A stretch of 28,663 nt of DNA from a virus, in IMG/VR virus record IMGVR_UViG_3300023179_004565, positions 1-28,663 of that record; one strand, 5' to 3'. This document shows, one piece after another, positions 10,780 to 17,708 of the stretch. The first letter of the stretch is position 1, and each line of letters begins with the position of its first letter. A model generated the notes under the pieces. The model worked only from the letters and a program-made list of their open reading frames with translations, searched no databases and was not told the DNA's origin. The position numbers and the translations under genes are program-made.

Positions 10780-13068
10780 CTATTCAACGTCCGAAAGCGA
10801 CGTTATTTGCAGATTCAACCCGCAAAAAACTGCACCTTTCTTTGCGTATTCTTTTGCGAATCCGCGGTCCTGCAATCTTTTGCTAAGTGCCTTCGCGCTC
10901 GACACAAAACGCAATTCTCCGCGCGCTCGCGCCCACGCTTCCCAGTCCCCCCACAAGCCAGACAGACTACACTTTTGGGTAGGTTCTAATACACACCGTT
11001 CGCGCAGCCAGTCCGCCAGCAAGTCCATATCCGAACGGTATTCGCGCCGCGCCGCCTGTACGGGTGGCGGAAACACGAGTCCTTTCTGGTGCAGGTAGTC
11101 GAGGTGCCCGCGGACGATCCACGCCAGTATTCCGCGCGCCTCTGCGCGCAGCCGCGCCTGCCGCTGGGGGTCTTTGGCGGGGTCGTTCTCGAACGAGCGT
11201 TCGCACTTGAGAGTGCAGAGGCGCCGCCAGATCCCTAAGTCATCGCCGCGGATGAGTGGCTTATGGTTGGTGGACATCCAGGCGGTCCAGGTAGGTTGGA
11301 TCTGAACGATGGTCCCGGAGTACAGCGCTCGCGCGGGTATTTTGTCGCCGCCGGCCATGGCCTTGATCACGTCCTCGCGCAGCTCGGCGTCCTTTGGCGG
11401 TTCGGACACCAGCACCAGCCGCGCGCCTATGAGGTCGAGCAAGTCCGGTCGTGCCAGGCCGGCATTGCCGGGGTTGGCGGGATCGCGGACGAACGACGAC
11501 GAGTGGGCGCTGAGCGCATGCGCGCCGAGTGGATGCACGATTGAATTGAGCAGCGTGCTTTTACCGTTGCCGCCGCCGCCGTAGGGGATCACCAGAATGT
11601 CCTCGACGGGATCGCCGCTGACTGAATAGCCGATCAGCCGCTGGAAAAAACGCACCATTTCCATGTCGCCTTGCATGACATCGAACAGCGTTTCCTCGAA
11701 TAGCGGGCACTGCGCCGCGGCGTCGTAGTCCACCGCGGCGACGCGCGTAATGCGGTGCGCTCTGTCCGGTGGTAGAAGCGCGCCGGTCATGAGGTCGACC
11801 ACGCCATTGCGCACGCCCAGGTATCGCGCCTGCGCGTCGATCTCACTGGCGCGCACCCACAGGGACGGCTCGAGCGTCGCGATCTTCACCATGTGCTCAT
11901 ACATCGACCAGCGCTGCGACGCGGCGCACCATTTGAGCAGATCCGCCTTTTCTTTGTCCGAATCACAAGCGTCCACGTCCGCGCGCATACCGTCAACAAT
12001 CGACTTCGCGAGTTGCTGCGGATACGTCAGCGACACCTTGTCCCACCACCCGCCGTTGAAATGGTAGAACTGCCCCGTCTCCGGGCAGAACATCAGATCG
12101 CGCCCAAACGCATCCACCAACCGCTGAGCGTTGCCCGCTTCGGTGCGAGCGTAACCGCCTCCGCCCTTCGCCCGTTGCGCCTCACCCCTGAGCGCTATCA
12201 GCCACTTCAACGTCACCGGCCGTCCGCTGCGGCGGCCGAAGGACTCCCACTTGTAGTCGCCCGTCTCTTGCACGAACTTCGGCGAGTCGCCGCACCACTC
12301 GTCCCACAACGCTTTCCACTCATCGGCGCCGCCACCCTCATGGTGAAGCGCCATGCCAACGCGCAGCCACTCGTCGTAATCCAGCACGGCAGGGTCGCCC
12401 GCGTAGGCGAGCAGCGCGCGCGCCTCGTCGATTGACAGGCCCAGTGGCGGCGCATAATCTGTCATCGGGTCGCCGGTCTCCCCCCTCGTGTCCGGCGCCC
12501 GGTTCTCGTTCAGTCCTCCAGTCCCCTTTGAGCCCGGTTCGCCGGGCTCTTCTCTTTCTGCTTCGCACGCCGCCATCCACGCCTCGACCGCCGACCACTC
12601 CACCAGAGTCAATTCCCCCGGCGCCCACTCCCTGAACCCCCCGAGCAAGTCCGTCCACTCGTACTCTCGGCCCGTATCCGGGTGCGTGCCGTACACCACA
12701 CACTGCTGGCCGGTGCAGAGCACCTCTAAATTCCCGCGCTTCAGCTTCGCGTGCGGCCCGCTGAGGCGATACAGCAGTAGCCGCTTAGGCCACGCCCCCA
12801 CCCGCACGGGCGCGCAGCCTAGAAGCTCCAGTGCCAGTGCTTCGCAGCGCTCGGCGTAAGCCTCGTCGGCTGAGTCGATGTCCAGCGCCACGACGTACCA
12901 CGGCGCGACGCCGAGCACCAGGCCGACGTTGCGTGCGTGGTGCTGGTTGAACTGCTCGGGGGAGATAGTGCCGCCCTTCTGCCAGGCGGGGAGGATCGGG
13001 GCTTTAGCCCTACAGGGGGTGACGGTGTAGCCCGCCGCTTGAAGCGCGGCGCCGATGGTTGCGAACAT
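10780..13068 (-). CDS. PrimPol primase and SF3 helicase fusion (D5-like)
   Basis: The protein is 762 residues from ATG 13068, with AGGAG 8 nt upstream. The N-terminal half is a bifunctional primase-polymerase domain (about 1-190) with the metal motif ALDID at 61-65. A PriCT-like helical segment follows at about 220-295 (LSIDEARALLAYAGDPAVLD, DEWLRVGMALHHEG). The C-terminal half is a D5-type superfamily 3 helicase with Walker A GGGGNGKST at 497-505, LVLVSEPPKD near Walker B, and a sensor-like TAWMSTNHKP. It should prime and unwind phage DNA at the fork. It lies in a leftward operon downstream of a methyltransferase and a Cro-like gene, whereas the polymerase is in the divergent operon. Confidence 0.9.
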   Translation of the reverse strand: MFATIGAALQAAGYTVTPCRAKAPILPAWQKGGTISPEQFNQHHARNVGLVLGVAPWYVVALDIDSADEAYAERCEALALELLGCAPVRVGAWPKRLLLYRLSGPHAKLKRGNLEVLCTGQQCVVYGTHPDTGREYEWTDLLGGFREWAPGELTLVEWSAVEAWMAACEAEREEPGEPGSKGTGGLNENRAPDTRGETGDPMTDYAPPLGLSIDEARALLAYAGDPAVLDYDEWLRVGMALHHEGGGADEWKALWDEWCGDSPKFVQETGDYKWESFGRRSGRPVTLKWLIALRGEAQRAKGGGGYARTEAGNAQRLVDAFGRDLMFCPETGQFYHFNGGWWDKVSLTYPQQLAKSIVDGMRADVDACDSDKEKADLLKWCAASQRWSMYEHMVKIATLEPSLWVRASEIDAQARYLGVRNGVVDLMTGALLPPDRAHRITRVAAVDYDAAAQCPLFEETLFDVMQGDMEMVRFFQRLIGYSVSGDPVEDILVIPYGGGGNGKSTLLNSIVHPLGAHALSAHSSSFVRDPANPGNAGLARPDLLDLIGARLVLVSEPPKDAELREDVIKAMAGGDKIPARALYSGTIVQIQPTWTAWMSTNHKPLIRGDDLGIWRRLCTLKCERSFENDPAKDPQRQARLRAEARGILAWIVRGHLDYLHQKGLVFPPPVQAARREYRSDMDLLADWLRERCVLEPTQKCSLSGLWGDWEAWARARGELRFVSSAKALSKRLQDRGFAKEYAKKGAVFCGLNLQITSLSDVE

Positions 13069-13070
13069 GT

Positions 13071-14030
13071 TCAAACTCCTGTGAGAGCGTTGAGCCGCTC
13101 TCGGGTCAGGTCGATATATTTTTCGTTGAGTTCGATGCCGACGTAGCGCCGGCCGTGCTGCAGGGCCACGGCGCCCGTTGTGCCGCTGCCGTTGAAAGGA
13201 TCCATGACGAGATCGCCAGAACGCGACCCGGCCAGAATGCACGGTTCAATCAGCGCTGGCGGAAAGGTGGCGAAGTGCGCGCCCTTGTAGGGCTTCGTCG
13301 TAACGGTCCACACCGAGCGCCGGTTGCGCGTCCCCCGAGCGCCTACATTCAACAGATTGGCTTTCGTGCGATGTTCTTCGCTGGCGCTCGCCTCGTAGGC
13401 GTCGGTGTACTTGTGCCGCTTGTTGCCCGGCGCACCGCCCGTGGCGGGCTCTTGCATAGCCGCGTTGTCGAAATAGTAGCGCTCCGACTTCGTGAGCAGG
13501 AACAGGTACTCGTGCGCTTTGGTGCAGCGGTCGGTGACGCTCTCCGGCATAGGGTTCGGCTTGTGCCAGATGATATCCTGACGCAGATACCAGCCATCTT
13601 CTTGAAGCGCGAAGGCGACGCGCCACGGAACGCCGAGCAAGTCTTTCGGCTTGAACGTCTTGTCCCGCAGACCATAACCAGACTTCAATTTCGGACGTTC
13701 GGTATCACATGCAGCCCCTGCGCTGAAACCACTAGAAGGCCCGGCGTTGCCGTTGTAAGCGTTGTAACAGTCCCCCAAATTCAACCACAGCGTTCCGTCA
13801 TCGCGAAGCGCGTGGCGCACATCGCGGAACACGCGAACCATGGTGGATATGTAGTCTTGCACGGTCGGCTCCAACCCCAGCTGCCCCTCGACGCCGTAAT
13901 CGCGCAGACCCCAATATGGGGGGCTGGTCACAACGCACTGCACTGACCCGACAGGGTAATCACTCAGCACTTCGCGCACGTCGCCGTGCAGCAATTCCGC
14001 ATCGCCCATCATCTCCGGCATACTAAGCAT
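13071..14030 (-). CDS. DNA methyltransferase (N4-cytosine/N6-adenine type)
   Basis: The protein is 319 residues from an ATG that overlaps the upstream stop (TGATG). The catalytic motif IV is TSPPYWGLRDYG. The SAM motif is at the C-terminus (DPFNGSGTTGAVAL), giving a beta-class order. LWLNLGDCYNAYNG, WRVAFALQEDGWYLRQDIIW and RRYVGIELNEKYID are further family stretches. SPPYW is seen in both N4-cytosine and N6-adenine enzymes, so the base is not decided. No restriction enzyme is adjacent, so it is an orphan methyltransferase, probably protecting phage DNA from host restriction or marking it. A TGA 3 nt before the primase ATG couples the two. Confidence 0.88.
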   Translation of the reverse strand: MLSMPEMMGDAELLHGDVREVLSDYPVGSVQCVVTSPPYWGLRDYGVEGQLGLEPTVQDYISTMVRVFRDVRHALRDDGTLWLNLGDCYNAYNGNAGPSSGFSAGAACDTERPKLKSGYGLRDKTFKPKDLLGVPWRVAFALQEDGWYLRQDIIWHKPNPMPESVTDRCTKAHEYLFLLTKSERYYFDNAAMQEPATGGAPGNKRHKYTDAYEASASEEHRTKANLLNVGARGTRNRRSVWTVTTKPYKGAHFATFPPALIEPCILAGSRSGDLVMDPFNGSGTTGAVALQHGRRYVGIELNEKYIDLTRERLNALTGV

Positions 14031-14260
14031 CACCCTTCCCCCTTCGCCCAGTGCGGGCAGCGCCGGCAAGCATCGCACAACTCGCCCCGGCCGATCCCCG
14101 TGGCCGCTTCAATTCGCCCAGCGAGATCGGCGCTCGCGGCCCGCTGCCCGTGTACCACATGGCGGAGCGCGTCCACGCTACTCTTGACAGCGCGCGCAAG
14201 CCTGCGCTTATCATTCGGCTTGGCTCCGCGCCACCAATCTGCAAATTCTTTCGGTTTCAT
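14030..14260 (-). CDS. Cro/YdaS-like helix-turn-helix regulator
   Basis: The protein is 76 residues: MKPKEFADWWRGAKPNDKRR, then ALRHVVHGQRAASADLAGRI and EAATGIGRGELCDACRRCPH. The segment from ALRHVVHG to RIEAATG fits the YdaS/Cro HTH pattern (recognition helix, sp-x-lA-x-rIE-x-aTg). Two cysteine groups at the end (CDACRRC) are unusual and could bind zinc. It heads the leftward methyltransferase-primase operon and diverges from the rightward replication operon. It probably controls both through the palindrome at 14276-14285. Confidence 0.72.
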   Translation of the reverse strand: MKPKEFADWWRGAKPNDKRRLARAVKSSVDALRHVVHGQRAASADLAGRIEAATGIGRGELCDACRRCPHWAKGEG

Positions 14261-14261
14261 G

Positions 14262-14290
14262 TTGACAGGCCTTGGACCACGTGGTACATA
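14262..14290 (+). promoter_or_regulatory. Promoter for the rightward replication operon
   Basis: TTGACA (14262-14267) is a perfect -35. After 17 bp comes TACATA (14285-14290), a modest -10 (3 of 6). The first gene starts at 14336, so the leader is about 40 nt. Confidence 0.55.
14276..14285. promoter_or_regulatory. Operator-like palindrome within the promoter
   Basis: ACCACGTGGT is a perfect 10-bp palindrome in the spacer of the promoter and touching its -10. It is suitably placed for the divergently encoded Cro/YdaS-like regulator. Confidence 0.45.
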
Positions 14291-14335
14291 GCTAAACACG
14301 AAACGCGAAACCCTGCAACCTAGGAGCATTGAACG

Positions 14336-14848
14336 ATGAGCTTGGAATCTGAAATCAAAACCCTGACGGCTGCGGTGCAGCAACTCACGGAGGTGCTGCG
14401 CAACCAGGCGCAGATGCCGCTGGCGTTTGACCAGCGCTACGAATTCAACAATTTACCCGTCGCCGCGGATGGTACGGTGGAGATCTCCAACAGCGATGAG
14501 CTTGCGCCGAAGGGCCACAGCGTTGCGGCTGTACGGGACAAAGCTGAGGGCTTCGCTGCAACGCCGCAGGACGCGAAACCCAAGCCGCAAGGATTGCAAT
14601 CTCTCGTTGAGCAGAAAGCGGTGCTCGAAGTCGCAGCGGACAACACCGTTACGGTCACGCCCGTCGCGGCGACGCTCGAGGACTGCAAGGCGGCGTTCCG
14701 CGTGTGGACGAAGCAGTATTCCGACATGCCGCCGAAAGAGCAGCACGCTCACGGTGCGGCACTGCTGGCGAAGTTCGGCGCGGCGAAGCTGCCGGACTTG
14801 AAGCCTGAGAGCTACGCGGCGTTTGTGGCTGCGTGCGGGGGTGCGTGA
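14336..14848 (+). CDS. Phage protein with N-terminal coiled coil, unknown function
   Basis: The protein is 170 residues. Residues 1-25 (MSLESEIKTLTAAVQQLTEV) form a heptad-like coiled coil. A variable middle follows, then a C-terminal helical domain from about 110 (CKAAFRVWTKQYSDMPPKEQ, ALLAKFGAAKLPDLKPESYA). The C-terminal part resembles a small domain common in phage replication-region proteins, where a helix pair ends in L-x-P-x-x-Y-x-x-F. It is the first gene of the rightward replication operon and its stop overlaps the next ATG. Specific function is unknown. Confidence 0.72.
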   Translation: MSLESEIKTLTAAVQQLTEVLRNQAQMPLAFDQRYEFNNLPVAADGTVEISNSDELAPKGHSVAAVRDKAEGFAATPQDAKPKPQGLQSLVEQKAVLEVAADNTVTVTPVAATLEDCKAAFRVWTKQYSDMPPKEQHAHGAALLAKFGAAKLPDLKPESYAAFVAACGGA

Positions 14849-15084
14849 TGGCTACGGCAAAACCGAGACTGAAGCCGCGCGTGAAGAAAGCGCCGGAAGG
14901 GCTGCGCGACAGCATCGCCTCCCGCGCTTTGGCGGCCATGGTTGGTTCCTGCGCGGAACGGATTCGTGAGGTCGCCAGCGACGGCAGCATTCGCGACGGC
15001 TGCCTCTTTGCGGATCGCTATGTCGTTGCGGGCCGAGCCGTGGAATACGCCGACGAACTGCTGAAGGCGCTCGGCTATGAGTAA
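14848..15084 (+). CDS. Small basic phage protein of unknown function
   Basis: The protein is 78 residues from an ATG sharing its A with the previous TGA (TGATG). The N-terminus is strongly basic (MATAKPRLKPRVKKAPEGLR), the remainder helical (AERIREVASDGSIRDGCLFA). The stop overlaps the DUF2800 gene start by 8 nt. The basic N-terminus suggests nucleic-acid contact. No family is recognised. Confidence 0.68.
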   Translation: MATAKPRLKPRVKKAPEGLRDSIASRALAAMVGSCAERIREVASDGSIRDGCLFADRYVVAGRAVEYADELLKALGYE

Positions 15085-16291
15085 CGGGCACTCCAAGCTT
15101 TTCTCTCCGAGCGCCGCGCCGCGCTGGATGCGCTGTCCGGGGTCTGTCGCGCTGACGAAGGACATGCCCGACGAGACGAGCAAGTTCGCCGAAGAGGGCA
15201 CGCTGGCGCATGAGGTGGCGGCGATGCTGCTGCAGTTCTCGCCGCCGGTCATCCCCGAGGGCGTCGAGCAGGAGATGGTCGACTATGCGCAGGTGTATGC
15301 GGACTACGTTTTGTCCGAGCAAGACCGCACGGGCGGGCAACTGTACATCGAGCAGCAGGTCCACTTCTCGGCGACGCTCGGCGTCAATGAAGGCGAAGCG
15401 ACGGGCACTGCCGACGCGATCATCGTGTCGGACGACGAGATCGTAGTCATCGACCTGAAGTACGGTCGCGGCGTTCAGGTGTTCGCGGAGAGCGAGCAGT
15501 TGAAGCTCTACGCGTTGGGCGCAATGGAAGCGCACGATCCGCTGGGTCTCATCGACCGGTTCAAGCTGGTCATTGTTCAGCCACGCCTCGATCACATTGA
15601 CGAGTTGGTGCTGACGCGCGCGGAGATGGAGGACTTTGCCAGCGACGCGCGCGTGGCTGCCGAAGTGGTGCTGGCGGGCGTTGCGCAGCAAGAAATCGGG
15701 CTGGTCAACGCGGCGTGGGCCGACGCCTTCCTCGCGCCGAGCGAAAAGGCCTGCCAGTGGTGCAAGGCCAAGGCGACGTGCCCGGCGCTGTCGAAAGCCG
15801 TGGCGGAAACGGTCGGCGTAGCAGGCATCGACGACATGGAGGATTTGACTGCGGAGACGGTCGCAGATCCCGACGCGCTCACCAACCGCTCGCACCTTTC
15901 ATCTGCGATGGCGCGGGTCGGCATGATTGAGGACTGGTGCAAAGCCGTGCGCGCAGCGGTCGAGGGCGAACTGATTGCCGGCCGCGCGGTGCCTGGCTAC
16001 AAGCTGGTCGAAGGTCGCCGGGGCGCCCGCAGTTGGTCCGACGAGACGGCCGCAGAGGAACTGCTGCGCAAGACATTCAGGTTGAAGGTCGAGGAGGCGT
16101 ACAACCTCAAGCTCATCTCGCCGACCCAAGCCGAAAAGCTGATTGGCGACTCGCCGCGGCGCTGGAACAAGGCCAAGGCGCTCATCACGCAAGGCCAAGG
16201 CAAACCGAGCGTGGCGCCGGAAAGCGATAAGCGCCCGGCGATAACTGTATCCCCGGACTCGTCCGGTATGGAATCAATCGAAGCGGAGTAA
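15077..16291 (+). CDS. DUF2800 Cas4/RecB-like nuclease
   Basis: The protein is 404 residues. It is a PD-(D/E)xK-type nuclease with TADAII (D113) and VIDLKYG (D126, K128). Cysteines at 20, 226, 229 and 235 (MRCPGS; CQWCKAKATC) repeat the one-plus-three layout that holds a 4Fe-4S cluster in Cas4/AddB nucleases. The family is common in phage replication modules with DUF2815 and a family A polymerase, as here, and is thought to be a 5'-3' or end-processing nuclease in recombination. The ATG overlaps the stop of the previous gene by 8 nt. Confidence 0.88.
   Translation: MSNGHSKLFSPSAAPRWMRCPGSVALTKDMPDETSKFAEEGTLAHEVAAMLLQFSPPVIPEGVEQEMVDYAQVYADYVLSEQDRTGGQLYIEQQVHFSATLGVNEGEATGTADAIIVSDDEIVVIDLKYGRGVQVFAESEQLKLYALGAMEAHDPLGLIDRFKLVIVQPRLDHIDELVLTRAEMEDFASDARVAAEVVLAGVAQQEIGLVNAAWADAFLAPSEKACQWCKAKATCPALSKAVAETVGVAGIDDMEDLTAETVADPDALTNRSHLSSAMARVGMIEDWCKAVRAAVEGELIAGRAVPGYKLVEGRRGARSWSDETAAEELLRKTFRLKVEEAYNLKLISPTQAEKLIGDSPRRWNKAKALITQGQGKPSVAPESDKRPAITVSPDSSGMESIEAE
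15100..15121 (+). repeat. 22-bp direct repeat, left copy (right copy 16910-16931)
   Basis: TTTCTCTCCGAGCGCC plus six further bases matches 16910-16931 at 21 of 22 positions. This copy lies inside the first codons of the DUF2800 gene; the other lies after the DUF2815 gene. The pair brackets the two-gene module. In matching frames both copies read FSPSA-x-P. Confidence 0.6.
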
Positions 16292-16296
16292 CCAAA

Positions 16297-16866
16297 GTGG
16301 AAATCATTCTCAAAAACGTGCGACTCGCATTTCTGAACTGCTACGAGCCCGGCAGCTACGAGGGCAAGCTGAGCTATGGGGCGCAGTTGATCATCGACCC
16401 GGCCGACGAGGCCCAGGTGAAGAAGCTGGACGACGCCATCCAGGCCTGCGCCGTCGAGAAGTGGGGCGCGAAGGCCGGCGCTTTCCTTAAGGAGATGAAG
16501 GCGAAGGACAGAGTGTGCTTCCGGCACGGGCCGAAGATGGCCGCGAACGGCGAGCCGTATGACGGCTTCGCGGACAAGTTCTATCTGTCGTGCAGCGCAC
16601 CGGAGAACAAGGCGCCGCTGTGCATCAAGCGGGACAAGTCCATCAGCACGCCGCGCGACGGCGACCTCTACGCGGGGTGCTACGCAGACGTGAAGCTGGC
16701 GCTGTGGGCGCAGGACAACCAATACGGCAAGCGCATCAACGCTCAGCCGCTGGTGTTCCAGCACCGCGCGCACGGCGACGCCTTCGCAGGCGGTCCGCCG
16801 CCGAGCGTCGACGGCATGGACGACCTGAGCGATACCGGCGAAGAGCTGGAGAGCTTGATGGGTTGA
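16297..16866 (+). CDS. DUF2815 protein, likely single-stranded DNA-binding
   Basis: The protein is 189 residues from a GTG, with GGAG about 9 nt upstream. It opens with VEIILKNVRLAFLNCYEP, continues with KLSYGAQLIIDPADEAQVKK, and shows the AGCYADVKLALWAQDNQYGK block. This is the DUF2815 pattern, proposed to be an OB-fold ssDNA-binding protein like T7 gp2.5. The acidic C-terminal tail (DGMDDLSDTGEELESLMG) fits that role, since such tails contact replication partners. It directly follows the DUF2800 nuclease. Confidence 0.87.
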   Translation: MEIILKNVRLAFLNCYEPGSYEGKLSYGAQLIIDPADEAQVKKLDDAIQACAVEKWGAKAGAFLKEMKAKDRVCFRHGPKMAANGEPYDGFADKFYLSCSAPENKAPLCIKRDKSISTPRDGDLYAGCYADVKLALWAQDNQYGKRINAQPLVFQHRAHGDAFAGGPPPSVDGMDDLSDTGEELESLMG

Positions 16867-16874
16867 GCACACGG

Positions 16875-16912
16875 CCGGAGGGTGGGCAGGGACGCTCTGC
16901 CTCCGGTTATTT
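16875..16912 (+). terminator. Probable terminator after the DUF2815 gene
   Basis: CCGGAGG (16875-16881) and CCTCCGG (16900-16906) are inverted, with inner GCAG/CTGC pairing. The stem is followed by TTATTT. It lies 8 nt after the DUF2815 stop and may reduce readthrough to the genes downstream. Confidence 0.5.
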
Positions 16913-16960
16913 CTCTCCGAGCGCCCCGCCGTAACCGCAACACCACGCGGCGGGGCGCTC
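16910..16960. repeat. Second repeat copy fused to a 13-bp inverted repeat
   Basis: The right copy of the 22-bp repeat (16910-16931) contains the left arm of a perfect inverted repeat. GAGCGCCCCGCCG (16919-16931) pairs with CGGCGGGGCGCTC (16948-16960) around 16 nt. The stem is very stable. It may be a second hairpin terminator or the scar of a duplication. Confidence 0.55.
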
Positions 16961-16980
16961 ACTTCTACGAGGGGCTGAAC

Positions 16981-17196
16981 ATGACAACGCTGACCGTTGA
17001 AGATCTGAGCGCCGAGGCCAAGCGCCGGATGGCTGAGTACCACATCAAGCCGCGCCAGGAGCGCGAGCCGGTGCCGCTCTGGTGTGACCGGGACATCGGC
17101 ATGAACGAACTGCATGCGGCGCTATCCGCTGCGGGCTTGGAGCTTGTGGCCGAGGTGCGCGCCCCGTGGAAGCTGGTGATCCGTCGGAGAACGTGA
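16981..17196 (+). CDS. Small phage protein of unknown function
   Basis: The protein is 71 residues from ATG 16981, preceded by GAGGGGC. It reads MTTLTVEDLSAEAKRRMAEY and then REPVPLWCDRDIGMNELHAA, with a short C-terminal strand (WKLVIRRRT). Its stop shares the A with the ATG of the HNH gene that follows (TGATG). No known family is recognised. Confidence 0.62.
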   Translation: MTTLTVEDLSAEAKRRMAEYHIKPRQEREPVPLWCDRDIGMNELHAALSAAGLELVAEVRAPWKLVIRRRT

Positions 17197-17708
17197 TGGA
17201 GAAGTGGCTACCAGTAGTGGGGTATGAAGGCGCTTATGAAGTGAGTGACCAGGGGCGGGTTCGATCGATTGACCGCTACATCACTCAGAAGAGCGCAGGT
17301 GGCGGTTTGATAACCCGGCTCTACAAAGGAAGGCTGCTCAAACCGGCGAAGTCGACGCGTTCCGGCCACGTAGGCGTTAGCCTGCGTAGCAAGACGTACC
17401 ACGTGCATACCTTAGTGCTTCGGACTTTTGTCGGGCCGCCGCCAGCGGGACTGGAGTGCCTTCATCTCAACCACAACGGCGCGGATAATCGTCTCGACAA
17501 TTTGAAGTATGGAACGCGGCGGGAAAATGCGCTAATGCGCGCCGCTCCGGATAGCCCGACGTACCGTACACACTGCAAACGAGGCCATGCGTACGGGCCC
17601 GACAATGTTCAGCCGTACATGGCAAGTCTCGGATGGCGAACCTGTCGAAAATGCCAGCACATCTGGCTCGCGAATCGCAGGGCGGAACGTAAGGCAGTGC
17701 AGGCATGA
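17196..17708 (+). CDS. NUMOD4-HNH homing endonuclease
   Basis: The protein is 170 residues. The N-terminus MEKWLPVVGYEGAYEVSDQG then RVRSIDR is the NUMOD4 DNA-binding signature. The HNH nuclease follows at about 69-107, with HVHTLVLRTFVG and CLHLNHNGADNRLDNLKYGT. A C-terminal zinc module has C127, H131, C150 and C153 (CKRGH...CRKC). It is a free-standing mobile gene directly before the DNA polymerase, whose ATG overlaps its stop (ATGA). Lower GC than neighbours supports recent transfer. The target is likely the polymerase locus or its flank, by inference. Confidence 0.88.
   Translation: MEKWLPVVGYEGAYEVSDQGRVRSIDRYITQKSAGGGLITRLYKGRLLKPAKSTRSGHVGVSLRSKTYHVHTLVLRTFVGPPPAGLECLHLNHNGADNRLDNLKYGTRRENALMRAAPDSPTYRTHCKRGHAYGPDNVQPYMASLGWRTCRKCQHIWLANRRAERKAVQA

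Noticed and set aside
10706-11098. Plus-strand frame starting in the inverted-repeat loop
   Set aside because: It runs into the antisense of the helicase gene; composition is low complexity and no motif is seen.
14852-15895. Long minus-strand open frame opposite the DUF2800 gene
   Set aside because: It is a complement of a well-supported gene in GC-rich DNA, has no recognisable motif, is rich in Arg/His/Leu as expected for shadows, and lies inside an operon on the other strand.
15997-17115. 372-residue minus-strand frame opposite DUF2800, DUF2815 and the next gene
   Set aside because: It spans three genes and their terminator region, with no family motif or start signal. It is a high-GC shadow.
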